From Sphingomonas sp. Leaf21 (GTDB lineage: Bacteria > Pseudomonadota > Alphaproteobacteria > Sphingomonadales > Sphingomonadaceae): a DNA stretch of 64,000 nucleotides. The stretch is taken from assembly GCF_916858675.1 (NCBI RefSeq), contig NZ_CAKASM010000005.1, forward strand, positions 124,001 through 188,000. Direction: 5' to 3'. Position numbers and translations under genes: made by a program. Shown here in pieces: positions 45,439-54,686 of this stretch (position 1 is the first letter of the stretch; the number at the start of each line of letters is the position of its first letter). The notes beneath the pieces were generated by a model, which worked only from the letters and a program-made list of their open reading frames with translations, did not search any database and was not told where the DNA came from.

Positions 45439-47576
45439 CGACGCTCGGACCGGTCCGCGACCGGCTCGACCCAGGGGTGGCGGTCGTCCGGCTCGCGCAC
45501 CATGTCGACGCGCGCGGGGTCCAGGCGGATGGTGACGCCGCCCGTCCTCCGCAACGCTTGGGCGTCGAGCTTCAGCCAGCGTGGACGGCAATCCTCCGGC
45601 AGGCGGCGGTCGGCAACGACGATGTCCATCCGGTGGCACAGCGCCACCAGCTCGCGCCAAGGCACCGGATAGCCGCTACGGGTCGCCGCGATCCGCCAGC
45701 GTCGACCGCCCTTTGCGATCATGGTCACGCACAGGTCCTGGCCGCATCGCGCCTCGGTCTGGTCGGCCAGCGCGACCGGTTCCGCATCGGTGCCGCCCAT
45801 CTCCGACAAGGCGGAGCGCATATAATCGCCAGCCCGATCGCGAAGCAGCGCCAGGGACTTGCCGGTGGTCACCGCGACATGCCGACCGTCCCCGGTGACG
45901 ATCAGGTCGGGGGCGGGCGCGGTCAGCATCGTCATCAGCCCAAGGCTCAACGGCGGCACGCCGCACCAGCGCCAGCGAGTCCGCCATAGGGCGATCCACA
46001 ATCCCCCCACGACCGCTGCGGCGAAGCTCCACGTCGGCGCGACGGGCAGCGCGACGACCGCCCCCGGCATCGCCGCGACGTGATGGGCGAGACCGAGCAG
46101 CAGCGCCAGCGACTGACCCAGCAGCCACCAGAGTGGACCACTCACCCCCAAGGGATCGAGCAGCAGCGCGATCATCTCCAGCGGCATGGCGACGAAGGTC
46201 GTCCAGGGGATGGCCACGATGTTCGCCACGGCGCCATAGAGCCCCGCCTTGTGGAAATGGAAGATCGCGATCGGCAGCAACGCCGCTTCGACGACCAGCC
46301 CGGTCAGGAGCAGTGCCGCGAGATGGCGAAGCGCCGACCAGCGCCAATCGGGATGCGGCCCGAACCAGCGGCGCATCGCGGGATGTTCGTGTAGCGCGAC
46401 GATCGCGGTGATCGCGGCGAAGGAAAGCTGAAAGCTCGCGCCCATCAGCGCCTCGGGACGGAACAGCAGGACGATCAACGCGCCCGCCGCGACCAGTCGC
46501 AGCGTCATCGCCTCACGCCCCAGGGCCAGCGCGGCGAGGACGAGCATCGCGGCGACGCAGGACCGGATCGTCGGCACCTCCGCCCCGGTCAGCCAGGTAT
46601 AGCCGATCGCCGCCACCGCGCCGGCGGCCGCGCCGACCAGCGGCAGCCGTAGCCGAAGCGCGAGCCATGGCCAGAGCGCGAGCAGCCGGATCGTCGCGAC
46701 CATGACGATGCCGACGACGGCGGTGATGTGCAGGCCACTCACGGACAGCAGATGCGCCAGTCCCGCGCGCCGCATCGCCTCGGCATCCGCCTCACCGATC
46801 GCGCCGACATCGCCGGTGGCGAGCGCGGCGGCGATACCGCCCTCGCTGCCCGCCACCCGCCCGGTGATCCGCGCCGAGAGACGCTGGCGGAGGCCCATGG
46901 CGTCGGGCGCGGCGCGCAGCAGGGTCACGGGTGCGAAGCCACGCCCCGTCGCGCCGATGCCCTGAAACCAGGCCGCCCGGGCGAAGTCGTGCCCGCCCGG
47001 CGCGACCGGCCCGGCGGGCGGCATCAATCGCGCGCGAAGCCGGACGCGGGCACCCCGCCCCAGCCCGGCGACGGCATCCTGCTCGTCGAGCGCCACCCGG
47101 ATGCGGGGCGGCAATGTCATCGCCCGATCGCGTCCGTCACGGGCCGCGACCGGGCGCAGCATCAGCCGCACGACCTGTCTCGCCGCCAGTCGGTCCACCC
47201 CCTCGACCTCCGCCACGATGGTCGCGATGACGGGGCGGCGCAGAACGGGGGCATCGACCGATTCGGCGCGAGCCCAGGCAAGCAGCATTCCGGCACAGGC
47301 CAGCGACGCCGCCACCGCGACCGACCGCGCCATCCGCCCGCCTTGCACCAGCGTCGCGGCGCCCAGCCCTATCCCGGCAAGGATCAGCATCGCCGCGCGC
47401 CATGACGATGGATCGGGCAATACGAACCATGCCGCGATGCCCACGCCCAACATGACCGGCACCCATAACGGCAATTGGTTCCGCTCCGCCTCCGCCCAGC
47501 GTTCCAGCCCGCCAAGGCGCGGCATTTGGCGGCGCGGGCGCTTGATGCTAGGGGCTGCGGCGGCTGAATAGGCCAT
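45429..47576 (-). CDS. comEC: ComEC/Rec2-family competence membrane protein
   Basis: A 715-residue inner-membrane protein of the DNA-uptake channel family. An N-terminal DUF4131-like region has two or three helices and an extracytoplasmic beta domain ([26 protein letters not shown]). The Competence core follows: [18 protein letters not shown] (~res 270-290), [17 protein letters not shown] and [20 protein letters not shown]. The C-terminal metallo-beta-lactamase domain of Gram-positive ComEC is not recognisable (no HxHxDH); only a short soluble tail remains. The ATG lies 28 bp from the divergent gltX start; [10 protein letters not shown], 17 codons in, is another possible start. Confidence 0.93.
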   Translation of the reverse strand: MAYSAAAAPSIKRPRRQMPRLGGLERWAEAERNQLPLWVPVMLGVGIAAWFVLPDPSSWRAAMLILAGIGLGAATLVQGGRMARSVAVAASLACAGMLLAWARAESVDAPVLRRPVIATIVAEVEGVDRLAARQVVRLMLRPVAARDGRDRAMTLPPRIRVALDEQDAVAGLGRGARVRLRARLMPPAGPVAPGGHDFARAAWFQGIGATGRGFAPVTLLRAAPDAMGLRQRLSARITGRVAGSEGGIAAALATGDVGAIGEADAEAMRRAGLAHLLSVSGLHITAVVGIVMVATIRLLALWPWLALRLRLPLVGAAAGAVAAIGYTWLTGAEVPTIRSCVAAMLVLAALALGREAMTLRLVAAGALIVLLFRPEALMGASFQLSFAAITAIVALHEHPAMRRWFGPHPDWRWSALRHLAALLLTGLVVEAALLPIAIFHFHKAGLYGAVANIVAIPWTTFVAMPLEMIALLLDPLGVSGPLWWLLGQSLALLLGLAHHVAAMPGAVVALPVAPTWSFAAAVVGGLWIALWRTRWRWCGVPPLSLGLMTMLTAPAPDLIVTGDGRHVAVTTGKSLALLRDRAGDYMRSALSEMGGTDAEPVALADQTEARCGQDLCVTMIAKGGRRWRIAATRSGYPVPWRELVALCHRMDIVVADRRLPEDCRPRWLKLDAQALRRTGGVTIRLDPARVDMVREPDDRHPWVEPVADRSERRQS

Positions 47577-47604
47577 CGGATTTCAAGATTGGGAGTATGC
47601 GCGG

Positions 47605-49041
47605 TTGAGCGCAACACATGATATCGCCACTGGGTCGAACGCCACGCCAGTGGTGACCCGCTTCGCGCCCTCGCCGACCGGCTTCCTGCATATCGGCGGC
47701 GCGCGCACCGCGCTGTTCAACTGGTTGTTCGCGCGGGCGAATGGCGGCAAATTCCTGCTGCGGATCGAGGATACGGACCGGGCGCGCTCGACCCAGCCCG
47801 CGATCGACGCGATTTTGGACGGCATGCGCTGGCTGGGCCTCGATTGGGACGGCGAGGCGGTGTTCCAGTTCGCCCGCGCCGACCGTCACGCGGCGGTCGC
47901 GCAGGAGATGATGGCGCGGGGCCATGCCTATCGCTGCTACATGACGCAGGAAGAGATCGCCGCGCAGCGCGAGGCGGCGCAGGCCGCGAAGCAGCCGCTG
48001 CGCATTCGTTCGCCCTGGCGCGACGCCGATCCCGCCACCGCGCCCGAGGGCCAGCCCTTCGTCGTCCGCCTGCGCGCGCCACGCGAGGGCTCGGTGACGA
48101 TCGAGGACCGGGTGCAGGGCAGCGTCACCGTCCAGAATGCGGAGCTGGACGATCTGGTCCTGCTCCGCTCCGACGGCACGCCGACCTATATGCTGGCGGT
48201 GGTGGTCGACGACCACGACATGGGCGTCACCCATGTCATTCGCGGCGACGACCATCTGAACAACGCGTTTCGCCAGTTGCCGATCTACAAGGCGATGGGC
48301 TGGCCCGAGCCGATCTACGCGCACATTCCGCTGATCCACGGATCGGACGGCGCGAAGCTGTCCAAGCGCCACGGCGCGGTCGGGATCGAGGCGTATCGCG
48401 ACGAGATGGGAATCCTGCCCGAAGCGCTCGACAATTACCTGCTCCGGCTCGGCTGGGGGCACGGCGATGCCGAGATCATCGCGCGTGAGGATGCGGTGAA
48501 GTGGTTCGATCTGGCCGCCGTCGGCAAGGCACCGTCGCGTTTCGATCTGAAGAAGCTGGAGAACCTCAACGGCCATTACATCCGCGAGGCCGACGATGCG
48601 CGGCTCGCCGAGCTGACCGCGCGCCGGATGGGGGTCGAGGATATCGCCACGCTGACCGCCGCGATGCCCTCGCTCAAGCCGCGCGCCGCGAATTTGAACG
48701 AGCTGGCCGATGGCGCGCGTTTCCTTTTCGCCACCCGTCCGTTGACGATGGACGAGGCGGCGCAGGGCCTTCTCGATGAAAAGGCACGCAACATTCTCTT
48801 TTCGGTACACACCGCGCTTGACGCGGTGCACAACTGGGATACGGAGCTTTTGGAAGACGCGGTACGCACGGTGGCAGAGGCAGAGGGCGTCAAGCTCGGC
48901 CAGGTCGCCCAGCCGCTCCGCGCTGCCTTGACCGGACGCAAGACGTCTCCGGGGATCTTCGACGTGCTCAGCCTGTTGGGTCGCGAGGAAAGCCTGGGTC
49001 GGATCGCGGACCAGATGACCGCAGATAGGAAGGATCACTGA
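47605..49041 (+). CDS. gltX: Glutamate--tRNA ligase
   Basis: A 478-residue class I synthetase. The HIGH motif reads [12 protein letters not shown] (~res 29), the KMSKS equivalent KLSKRHGA (~res 250). [14 protein letters not shown] and [11 protein letters not shown] identify GluRS rather than GlnRS. No zinc-binding Cys cluster is seen in the CP1-side segment ([13 protein letters not shown]). The C-terminal helical anticodon domain ends in [17 protein letters not shown]. The start is TTG, with GGGAG 9 bp upstream. Alphaproteobacteria often carry two GltX forms, one of them mischarging tRNA-Gln; this may be either. Confidence 0.96.
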   Translation: MSATHDIATGSNATPVVTRFAPSPTGFLHIGGARTALFNWLFARANGGKFLLRIEDTDRARSTQPAIDAILDGMRWLGLDWDGEAVFQFARADRHAAVAQEMMARGHAYRCYMTQEEIAAQREAAQAAKQPLRIRSPWRDADPATAPEGQPFVVRLRAPREGSVTIEDRVQGSVTVQNAELDDLVLLRSDGTPTYMLAVVVDDHDMGVTHVIRGDDHLNNAFRQLPIYKAMGWPEPIYAHIPLIHGSDGAKLSKRHGAVGIEAYRDEMGILPEALDNYLLRLGWGHGDAEIIAREDAVKWFDLAAVGKAPSRFDLKKLENLNGHYIREADDARLAELTARRMGVEDIATLTAAMPSLKPRAANLNELADGARFLFATRPLTMDEAAQGLLDEKARNILFSVHTALDAVHNWDTELLEDAVRTVAEAEGVKLGQVAQPLRAALTGRKTSPGIFDVLSLLGREESLGRIADQMTADRKDH

Positions 49042-49043
49042 GT

Positions 49044-50327
49044 ATGAGCGACACCGCGAAATTCAACGTCGGCGGCAAAGAGTTCGACTATCCGGTCATG
49101 TCGGGTTCGATCGGCCCGGACGTGGTCGACATCCGCAAGCTCTATGCGCAGACCGGCGACTTCACCTATGATCCCGGCTTCACCTCGACCGCGTCGTGCC
49201 AGTCGAAGCTGACCTATATCGACGGCGACGAAGGCGTATTGCTGCATCGCGGCTATCCGATCGGCGAACTGGCCGAGCAGTCGAGCTTCATGGAAGTCGC
49301 CTATCTCCTCCTCAACGGCGAGCTGCCGAACAAGGACGAGCTGGAAAGCTTCAACACCACGATCACGCGCCATACGATGGTGCACGAGCAGTTGGCGGCC
49401 TTCTTCCGTGGCTTCCGCCGCGACGCGCACCCGATGGCGATCATGTGCGGCGTGGTCGGCGCGCTGTCGGCCTTCTATCACGACTCGACCGACATTCATG
49501 ACCCGGTGCAGCGGACCATCGCCTCGCACCGCCTGATCGCCAAGATCCCGACGATCGCGGCGATGGCGTACAAGTACAGCGTGGGTCAGCCCTTCCTGTA
49601 TCCGGACAACTCGCTGTCCTACACCGGCAATTTCCTACGCATGACCTTCGGCGTTCCGGCCGAGCCCTATGAGGTGAACCCGGCCGTCGAGAAGGCGATG
49701 GACCGCATCTTCATCCTGCACGCCGATCACGAGCAGAACGCCTCGACCTCGACCGTCCGCCTGGCGGGTTCGTCGGGTGCGAACCCGTTCGCGTGCATCG
49801 CGGCGGGCATCGCGTGTCTGTGGGGTCCGGCGCATGGCGGCGCGAACGAGGCCGCGCTCAACATGCTGCGCGAGATCGGCACGCCCGAGCGCATCCCCGA
49901 GTTCATCGCGCGGGCCAAGGACAAGAACGATCCGTTCCGCCTGATGGGCTTCGGTCACCGCGTCTACAAGAACTACGATCCGCGTGCGACCGTGATGCAG
50001 AAGACCGTGCGCGAAGTGTTCGACGCGCTGAAGGTCAACGATCCGCTGTTCGAGACCGCGCTCCGCCTCGAAGAGATCGCGCTCAACGACGACTATTTCG
50101 TCGAGAAGAAGCTGTTCCCGAACGTCGACTTCTACTCGGGCGTCATCCTGTCGGCGATCGGCTTCCCGACCGAGATGTTCACTGTGCTCTTCGCGCTTGC
50201 CCGCACCGTCGGCTGGGTCGCGCAGTGGAACGAAATGATCACCGATCCCGACCAGAAGATCGGCCGCCCGCGTCAGCTCTATACCGGCCCGACGCAGCGT
50301 TCGTATGTTCCGGTCGAGCAGCGCTAA
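49044..50327 (+). CDS. gltA: Citrate synthase
   Basis: A 427-residue hexameric Gram-negative-type citrate synthase condensing acetyl-CoA and oxaloacetate. Catalytic and substrate residues are seen in [30 protein letters not shown] (the citrate synthase signature) and [12 protein letters not shown] with the catalytic Asp. It starts 2 bp after the gltX stop, and a 69-residue membrane protein gene follows 3 bp after its own stop. A strong terminator closes this run. Confidence 0.98.
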   Translation: MSDTAKFNVGGKEFDYPVMSGSIGPDVVDIRKLYAQTGDFTYDPGFTSTASCQSKLTYIDGDEGVLLHRGYPIGELAEQSSFMEVAYLLLNGELPNKDELESFNTTITRHTMVHEQLAAFFRGFRRDAHPMAIMCGVVGALSAFYHDSTDIHDPVQRTIASHRLIAKIPTIAAMAYKYSVGQPFLYPDNSLSYTGNFLRMTFGVPAEPYEVNPAVEKAMDRIFILHADHEQNASTSTVRLAGSSGANPFACIAAGIACLWGPAHGGANEAALNMLREIGTPERIPEFIARAKDKNDPFRLMGFGHRVYKNYDPRATVMQKTVREVFDALKVNDPLFETALRLEEIALNDDYFVEKKLFPNVDFYSGVILSAIGFPTEMFTVLFALARTVGWVAQWNEMITDPDQKIGRPRQLYTGPTQRSYVPVEQR

Positions 50328-50330
50328 GCC

Positions 50331-50540
50331 ATGAACCGGGCCCGGCCGATCCTGATCGCCGTCGGTGTGCTTCTGGCACTGACCGGCGGACTGTGGATCG
50401 GTCAGGGCCTGGGCTATGTCCGCTGGCCGCAGGAAAGCTTCATGCTGGGCCAGGGCGAATGGGCCGATCGCGGCGCCCTCGTCGCGATCGCCGGACTGGC
50501 GCTGATCCTGGTCGCACGGCGATTGCCCAAGCGACGCTGA
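50331..50540 (+). CDS. Small two-helix membrane protein
   Basis: A 69-residue protein with two hydrophobic helices, ILIAVGVLLALTGGLWIGQG (~res 7-26) and GALVAIAGLALILVARR (~48-64), joined by a loop with aromatic and acidic residues (YVRWPQESFMLGQGEW). It starts 3 bp after the gltA stop and ends 22 bp before the terminator, so it is almost surely made from the gltA transcript. I know no function for it. Confidence 0.75.
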   Translation: MNRARPILIAVGVLLALTGGLWIGQGLGYVRWPQESFMLGQGEWADRGALVAIAGLALILVARRLPKRR

Positions 50541-50562
50541 ACGATCGGGATGGTCGGAAAGA

Positions 50563-50587
50563 GGGCTCCTTCGGGAGCCCTTTTTTT
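50563..50587 (+). terminator. Rho-independent terminator after gltA and the 69-residue gene
   Basis: A perfect 7-bp stem GGGCTCC / GGAGCCC with a UUCG-type tetraloop, followed by seven T. It lies between the plus-strand gltA run and the convergent kinase-like gene, whose stop codon overlaps the T-run. Confidence 0.93.
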
Positions 50588-51944
50588 ATCGCGCGCGAAG
50601 GGCGAAGGTGAAGGTGGCGCCCTGCCCCGGCTCGCTTTCGACAGACAGGTCGCCGCCCATGGCGCGCGCCAGCCGCCGCGCGATGTACAGCCCCAGGCCG
50701 TTGCCGCCGGGCTCGGACGGATCGACACGCTCGAACTTCTCGAAGATGCGCGGCTGATCTTCGGGCGCGATGCCCTTGCCGCGATCGGTGACGCGGACCA
50801 GCGCCCATTCGTCCTGGCGTTCGACGCCGACCACAACGTCGCTGCCATGCGGGGAATAGCGCAGCGCGTTGCCGATCAGGTTGATCAGTATCTGGAGCGA
50901 CCGTCCGAAATCGCCGATCGCGGCCATGCCTTCCGACAGGGCCGGGCGGCGGATGGTCACCCCGGCCGAGTCGGCGCGAACCCCCAGCAGACCGGCGGCG
51001 CGACGCGCGACGTCGGCGAGATCGATCGGGGTGGCCGCCAGCCGGAAATCGGGCTGCTCGATCGCCTGCAGCTCGACCAGATTGTCGACCAGCCCGATCA
51101 GATGCCGTCCGGCATGGGCGATGTCCCCGGCATATTCGGCATAGTCCGCCGCGATCGGCCCGTCGGCGCGCGCCGCGATGCTGTCCGCATTCGCGACGAT
51201 GCGCGCGAGCGGGGTGCGCAGCGCGCGGTCGAGCCCGGCGGTGAAACTCTCGGTCAGCGGTGGCTGGCTGCCCGGTATCTCGTCCACCGCCTCGCCCGGC
51301 GGATCGATCAGGAAGGTCGCACCGATCAGCCCGGCGATCCCGCCCATGCCGTCATGCCGGATCGCCGCCGACAGCCGGACCGGCGCATCGGTCGGGCGCA
51401 ACCGGGCACAGCGGCCATCGAGCGGTGCCGCACCACGAAGCAGGCCACCCGCATCGCCCGCCGCTGGATCGAAAGCGAACAGGTCGCCGAGCGGCCGCCC
51501 CAGCAGCCTGTCGGTATCGAAGCCGTGGCGTGCGCCCGCATCGTGCGACAGAAAGGTCAGGCGAAGCGCGGCGTCCGTCTCCCACCGGAAATCGGCACCG
51601 GGCGCAGCATAATCGGGCGGGGCCGCGGTCGGCTTCCAGACCGATCGATCGCGCCAGCCGCTGACGCTCAGGCGGATCTGCCCGGTCTCGGGCCGCGCCT
51701 GAACCCAAAGGTCGAGATCGCCCTCGTCATCCGCCACACGGACCTGGCGCGAGACGGGGATGCCCAACCGCCGCGCAAGCCGTGCGACGCGGACGATCGG
51801 GGGGACGGCAATCGGATCCTCGCTCCCGCCCCCGGCACGGAGGTGAAGCAATTCGATCGGCGGATCGGCGGACAGCATATGGTCGCCGGCGTCCAGAATG
51901 GCGCGCGCCACCATCGATTCGCCGGGGCTGTCGATCGAAGTCAT
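50586..51944 (-). CDS. Soluble histidine-kinase-like protein with Arg at the phospho-His position
   Basis: A 452-residue cytosolic protein without transmembrane helix. An N-terminal ~220-residue sensor-like region includes a PAS-like stretch (LTFLSHDAGARHGFDTDRLLG). The dimerisation helix reads FTAGLDRALRTPLARIVANAD: compared with SHELRTPL, the acceptor His is Arg240 (codon 51225-51227). The ATPase domain looks intact: N-box NLIGNALRYSPHG, G1 VTDRGKGIAPED, F-box IFEKFERV, G2 GNGLGLYIARRL. It begins at an ATGA overlap with the DUF2336 gene. It may bind ATP and act as a scaffold or pseudokinase. No response regulator is adjacent. Confidence 0.85.
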   Translation of the reverse strand: MTSIDSPGESMVARAILDAGDHMLSADPPIELLHLRAGGGSEDPIAVPPIVRVARLARRLGIPVSRQVRVADDEGDLDLWVQARPETGQIRLSVSGWRDRSVWKPTAAPPDYAAPGADFRWETDAALRLTFLSHDAGARHGFDTDRLLGRPLGDLFAFDPAAGDAGGLLRGAAPLDGRCARLRPTDAPVRLSAAIRHDGMGGIAGLIGATFLIDPPGEAVDEIPGSQPPLTESFTAGLDRALRTPLARIVANADSIAARADGPIAADYAEYAGDIAHAGRHLIGLVDNLVELQAIEQPDFRLAATPIDLADVARRAAGLLGVRADSAGVTIRRPALSEGMAAIGDFGRSLQILINLIGNALRYSPHGSDVVVGVERQDEWALVRVTDRGKGIAPEDQPRIFEKFERVDPSEPGGNGLGLYIARRLARAMGGDLSVESEPGQGATFTFALRAR

Positions 51945-53002
51945 CGCGACGCCCCCTCCAGCCGGGCGATCGCGTCGCGAAAATCCTGGGGAAGCCGCAA
52001 CGAGGCGATGGCGCCCTGTGCCGCCGCGACCGGGATCGCCATGATCGCATCGATGGCGTCGGCGAAGCGCTCCACATCGCGCCGTCTGTCGGCGTCCGAC
52101 AGTGCCAGTCCGATGCGGGCGATCGGCGCGCGCCCCAGATCGAGCGCGCGCAGCACCAGCCACAGCCGCTCGCCCTCCGGCTCGATCACGAGTTCGCGCA
52201 CATCGTCATGATCGATGCCGGACGCATGCGACAGCAGCGCGATGAACAGGCCAAGCTGCCGATCGGACAGGCTTTCCAGAAGCAGATCGGGCAGTTCGGC
52301 GGGTCGCGCGTCGATCGCCGCAGCCAGTCGAAGCATCGCCGCGCCCGGCCTGTCCGTCTCTCCCAGCGCCGCCAGCACGCGCTCCGCCGCCTGACCAAGC
52401 GCCTGATCGAAATCGCGATCCTCGGCTTGGCGCAGGCTTGCCGCCACCGACCAGACCAGCGATCGCCGCAAGGCGATCGGCAGTCCGATCGCCGCCCCGT
52501 CCGGCTCGACCGTGCGCGACCGTCCTTCGGCCGCCAGCACCGCGCGCGCGGCCCCGGCGACGATCCGGTCGGGCGCCTCGGTGAGTCGCACCAGCAGGCT
52601 GGGCGCGTCGCCCGCCATCGTCTCGATCGGAAGCGCGTCGGCCAGCATCTGCTGCCGTACCTGGGCGATCAGTTCGCCGACCAGATCCGGGTCGTAAAGG
52701 ACTCCCGCCTGACGAAGGCGGCGGATGACATCGGCGAGCGGGGTCCTCCGGGCTTCGTCCTGGCCGCCGAGCCGTTCGGCCTGGACCAGCAGGTCGGTCG
52801 CGATGGTCGTGACCAGTGCCTCGATCCGCGATCGGACCTCGAAGCGAAGCTGGTCGGTCAGGCGCGCATCGTCATCCAGCCGCAGGTCCGCGACCGCCCC
52901 ATGCCGCCGGGCCGACGCCCGCGCACGGGCCGTTGCGACCCGCTCGGATAGTCGAGCGGGTTGCCAGTCAAGGGCATCAAAAGGGTCCGGTGCGACCGCC
53001 AT
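51941..53002 (-). CDS. DUF2336 domain protein
   Basis: A 353-residue soluble protein, almost entirely alpha-helical, of the DUF2336 type found in alphaproteobacteria, often near two-component genes. Helical repeats are seen around LTDQLRFEVRSRIEALVTTIATDLL, LYDPDLVGELIAQVRQQML and LGLFIALLSHASGIDHDDV. The last matches the diagnostic segment of the domain. No catalytic residues are evident. Translational coupling to the kinase-like gene suggests a direct partnership. Function unknown. Confidence 0.75.
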   Translation of the reverse strand: MAVAPDPFDALDWQPARLSERVATARARASARRHGAVADLRLDDDARLTDQLRFEVRSRIEALVTTIATDLLVQAERLGGQDEARRTPLADVIRRLRQAGVLYDPDLVGELIAQVRQQMLADALPIETMAGDAPSLLVRLTEAPDRIVAGAARAVLAAEGRSRTVEPDGAAIGLPIALRRSLVWSVAASLRQAEDRDFDQALGQAAERVLAALGETDRPGAAMLRLAAAIDARPAELPDLLLESLSDRQLGLFIALLSHASGIDHDDVRELVIEPEGERLWLVLRALDLGRAPIARIGLALSDADRRRDVERFADAIDAIMAIPVAAAQGAIASLRLPQDFRDAIARLEGASR

Positions 53003-53037
53003 GCGGCATCGCTAATCCCTTTGATGTTAAAGCGACA

Positions 53038-54222
53038 CTAAACTTGCGCGCGCAATGTCTCGATTGCGGACGCCAAAGTGACGATTGCGTAGATGCCCGC
53101 GAGCACCAGTCCACCCAGCGTCACGCCGAGTATCGTCGCGGGCAGCACGACGAGCAGATAGGCCGGCGGACTGGCCCACCAGCGCCGTCGAAACCGGTAC
53201 AGCGCCGCACGCTCGGTAAGAATGGCGAGAATGATCAAGGTGATGGCGAACACCGGACCGAGATCGTCGGACCAGAGCCGATAATGCTGCCAGCCGAGCA
53301 CCGCGATGGCGAGCGCCGCCAGCCCGGCGATCGCGGCCGAATGCGCCCGGACCGCGCCCTGCTCGTCGCGCAAACCCGCCAGCGTCTCGCCCAGCCCGAG
53401 GCCCAACGTCCCGGCGATCGTCACCAGCAGGCCCATAGCGGGCAAGCCGAGCCCGATCAGGAGCAACCCCAGCGCGCCCAGCCCCGCACCGACCCCGCCC
53501 GCGACATGCGCGGGAACCGCACGCTCGACCAGACGCGGCAGGCTGAGCCGGGCGATCGGCGCGAGGATATAGCGATCGAACCAGCTCCGCCGCCCCGACA
53601 CCAGTCGCGCGACCACCGCGCGCCCCTGCGCATCGAGCGTCTCGGCGCGGTGGACGATGCCGTGGCCCGCCTTCAGCGCGTCGCCGGGCAGCATGATGTG
53701 CGTGGCATGTGCCTGCGCCGCCAGCCGCAGCAGCGTCGATTGCAGGTCATAGTCGCGCGGCAGCGCCGCGACCTCGGCGACCCGGCGCGGATCGACGCGC
53801 GCGACCCCCGCCCAGGCCATCTGGCCGCCAACCCGTTCCAGCCCCGCCTCGGCGCCCATCTCGGGCACGACGACGAGTGAATCGTGACCGGTGTCGCGCA
53901 GGACCAGCGCGATCACGTCTTCCGTCGTGATCAGGCCGTCGGCCAGCACGATCAGACGGGATAGCGGATGAAGCTTCTCCGCCGCCTCGACCGCGCTGCG
54001 TACCGTGTCGACGACCACGCCGCGCTGGGCGATGCGGGCGATCGCGCCGAGCAGCTCGGGCGTCAGGCGCGCGACGACGATGATGATCTGCGCCGCCCCC
54101 GCGGCAAGAAGCAGCCGCGCCTGATATTCGATCAGCGTGACGCCAGCGAAGGGCAAGGTTGCCGTCAACCGCCCCGGGCGGTCGTCGGCGTCGTCAATCG
54201 CGAAAAGAAGACCGGACAGCAT
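53038..54222 (-). CDS. Membrane protein with degenerate nucleotidyltransferase-like N-domain
   Basis: A 394-residue protein. Residues 1-~190 resemble a sugar nucleotidyltransferase (LPFAGVTLIEYQARLLLAAGA, IIVVARL, RLIVLADGLIT), but the NTP-binding GxGxR loop is missing (FAIDDADDRPGRL). Residues ~230-394 contain five or six helices. The order recalls the bifunctional inositol-1-P cytidylyltransferase/phosphatidyltransferase, yet the D-x2-DG-x2-AR motif of CDP-alcohol transferases is absent; LGLGETLAGLRDEQ stands where it would be expected. It might be an inactive relative with a structural or regulatory role. It lies 35 bp before the DUF2336 gene. Confidence 0.65.
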   Translation of the reverse strand: MLSGLLFAIDDADDRPGRLTATLPFAGVTLIEYQARLLLAAGAAQIIIVVARLTPELLGAIARIAQRGVVVDTVRSAVEAAEKLHPLSRLIVLADGLITTEDVIALVLRDTGHDSLVVVPEMGAEAGLERVGGQMAWAGVARVDPRRVAEVAALPRDYDLQSTLLRLAAQAHATHIMLPGDALKAGHGIVHRAETLDAQGRAVVARLVSGRRSWFDRYILAPIARLSLPRLVERAVPAHVAGGVGAGLGALGLLLIGLGLPAMGLLVTIAGTLGLGLGETLAGLRDEQGAVRAHSAAIAGLAALAIAVLGWQHYRLWSDDLGPVFAITLIILAILTERAALYRFRRRWWASPPAYLLVVLPATILGVTLGGLVLAGIYAIVTLASAIETLRAQV

Positions 54223-54290
54223 CGCCCGCTGTTAGGCGGTTGATGCCGTCCTTGCCAGCCCCGACCGGCGCGCGATCGGCGCCAAGTCCT

Positions 54291-54584
54291 TCAAAGTCGG
54301 GCGACGAGCTTACCGATCTGGTCGAGCAGCGCCGCGTCGCGATGCTCGCGCTCGGAGGCCTGCGCGGCCAGGGTCATCAGCGGCAGCGCGTTGACGCTCG
54401 CCGCCAGCCCCTTCAGCCGTAGCGCCGCTTCGCGCCATTCCTGACCGTCGGCCGCCTGGCGCATGACCTCCAACGCGCGGGTCACGCCCTCGACAAAGGC
54501 GCGACGCAAATCCTGGATGATGGCGGCATCATCCCCGGCAACTGCCGCCAAAGCGGAGTCGATCGTTCCGTGTTCGTAGGTCAT
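54291..54584 (-). CDS. Hpt-like protein lacking the phospho-His
   Basis: A 97-residue helical protein resembling a histidine phosphotransfer domain. The signature region reads EWREAALRLKGLAASVNALPL; against the usual AHxLKGxAxxxG, the His is Leu55 (codon CTA, 54420-54422). LKG and the following small residues are kept. GAGGGG stands close before the ATG. It is the first of four minus-strand genes running toward the kinase-like gene, and divergent from the coiled-coil gene with ~100 bp between. It could bind a receiver domain without passing phosphate. Confidence 0.72.
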   Translation of the reverse strand: MTYEHGTIDSALAAVAGDDAAIIQDLRRAFVEGVTRALEVMRQAADGQEWREAALRLKGLAASVNALPLMTLAAQASEREHRDAALLDQIGKLVARL

Positions 54585-54686
54585 TGTCCCCTCATAAACC
54601 GCAAGCTCTCGGGCACGGAATAGCGCAAATCGCTTCCCGCGTCCGGCAAACGTGATAAACCGACCCATTGTGACACGGGGGGCTTG

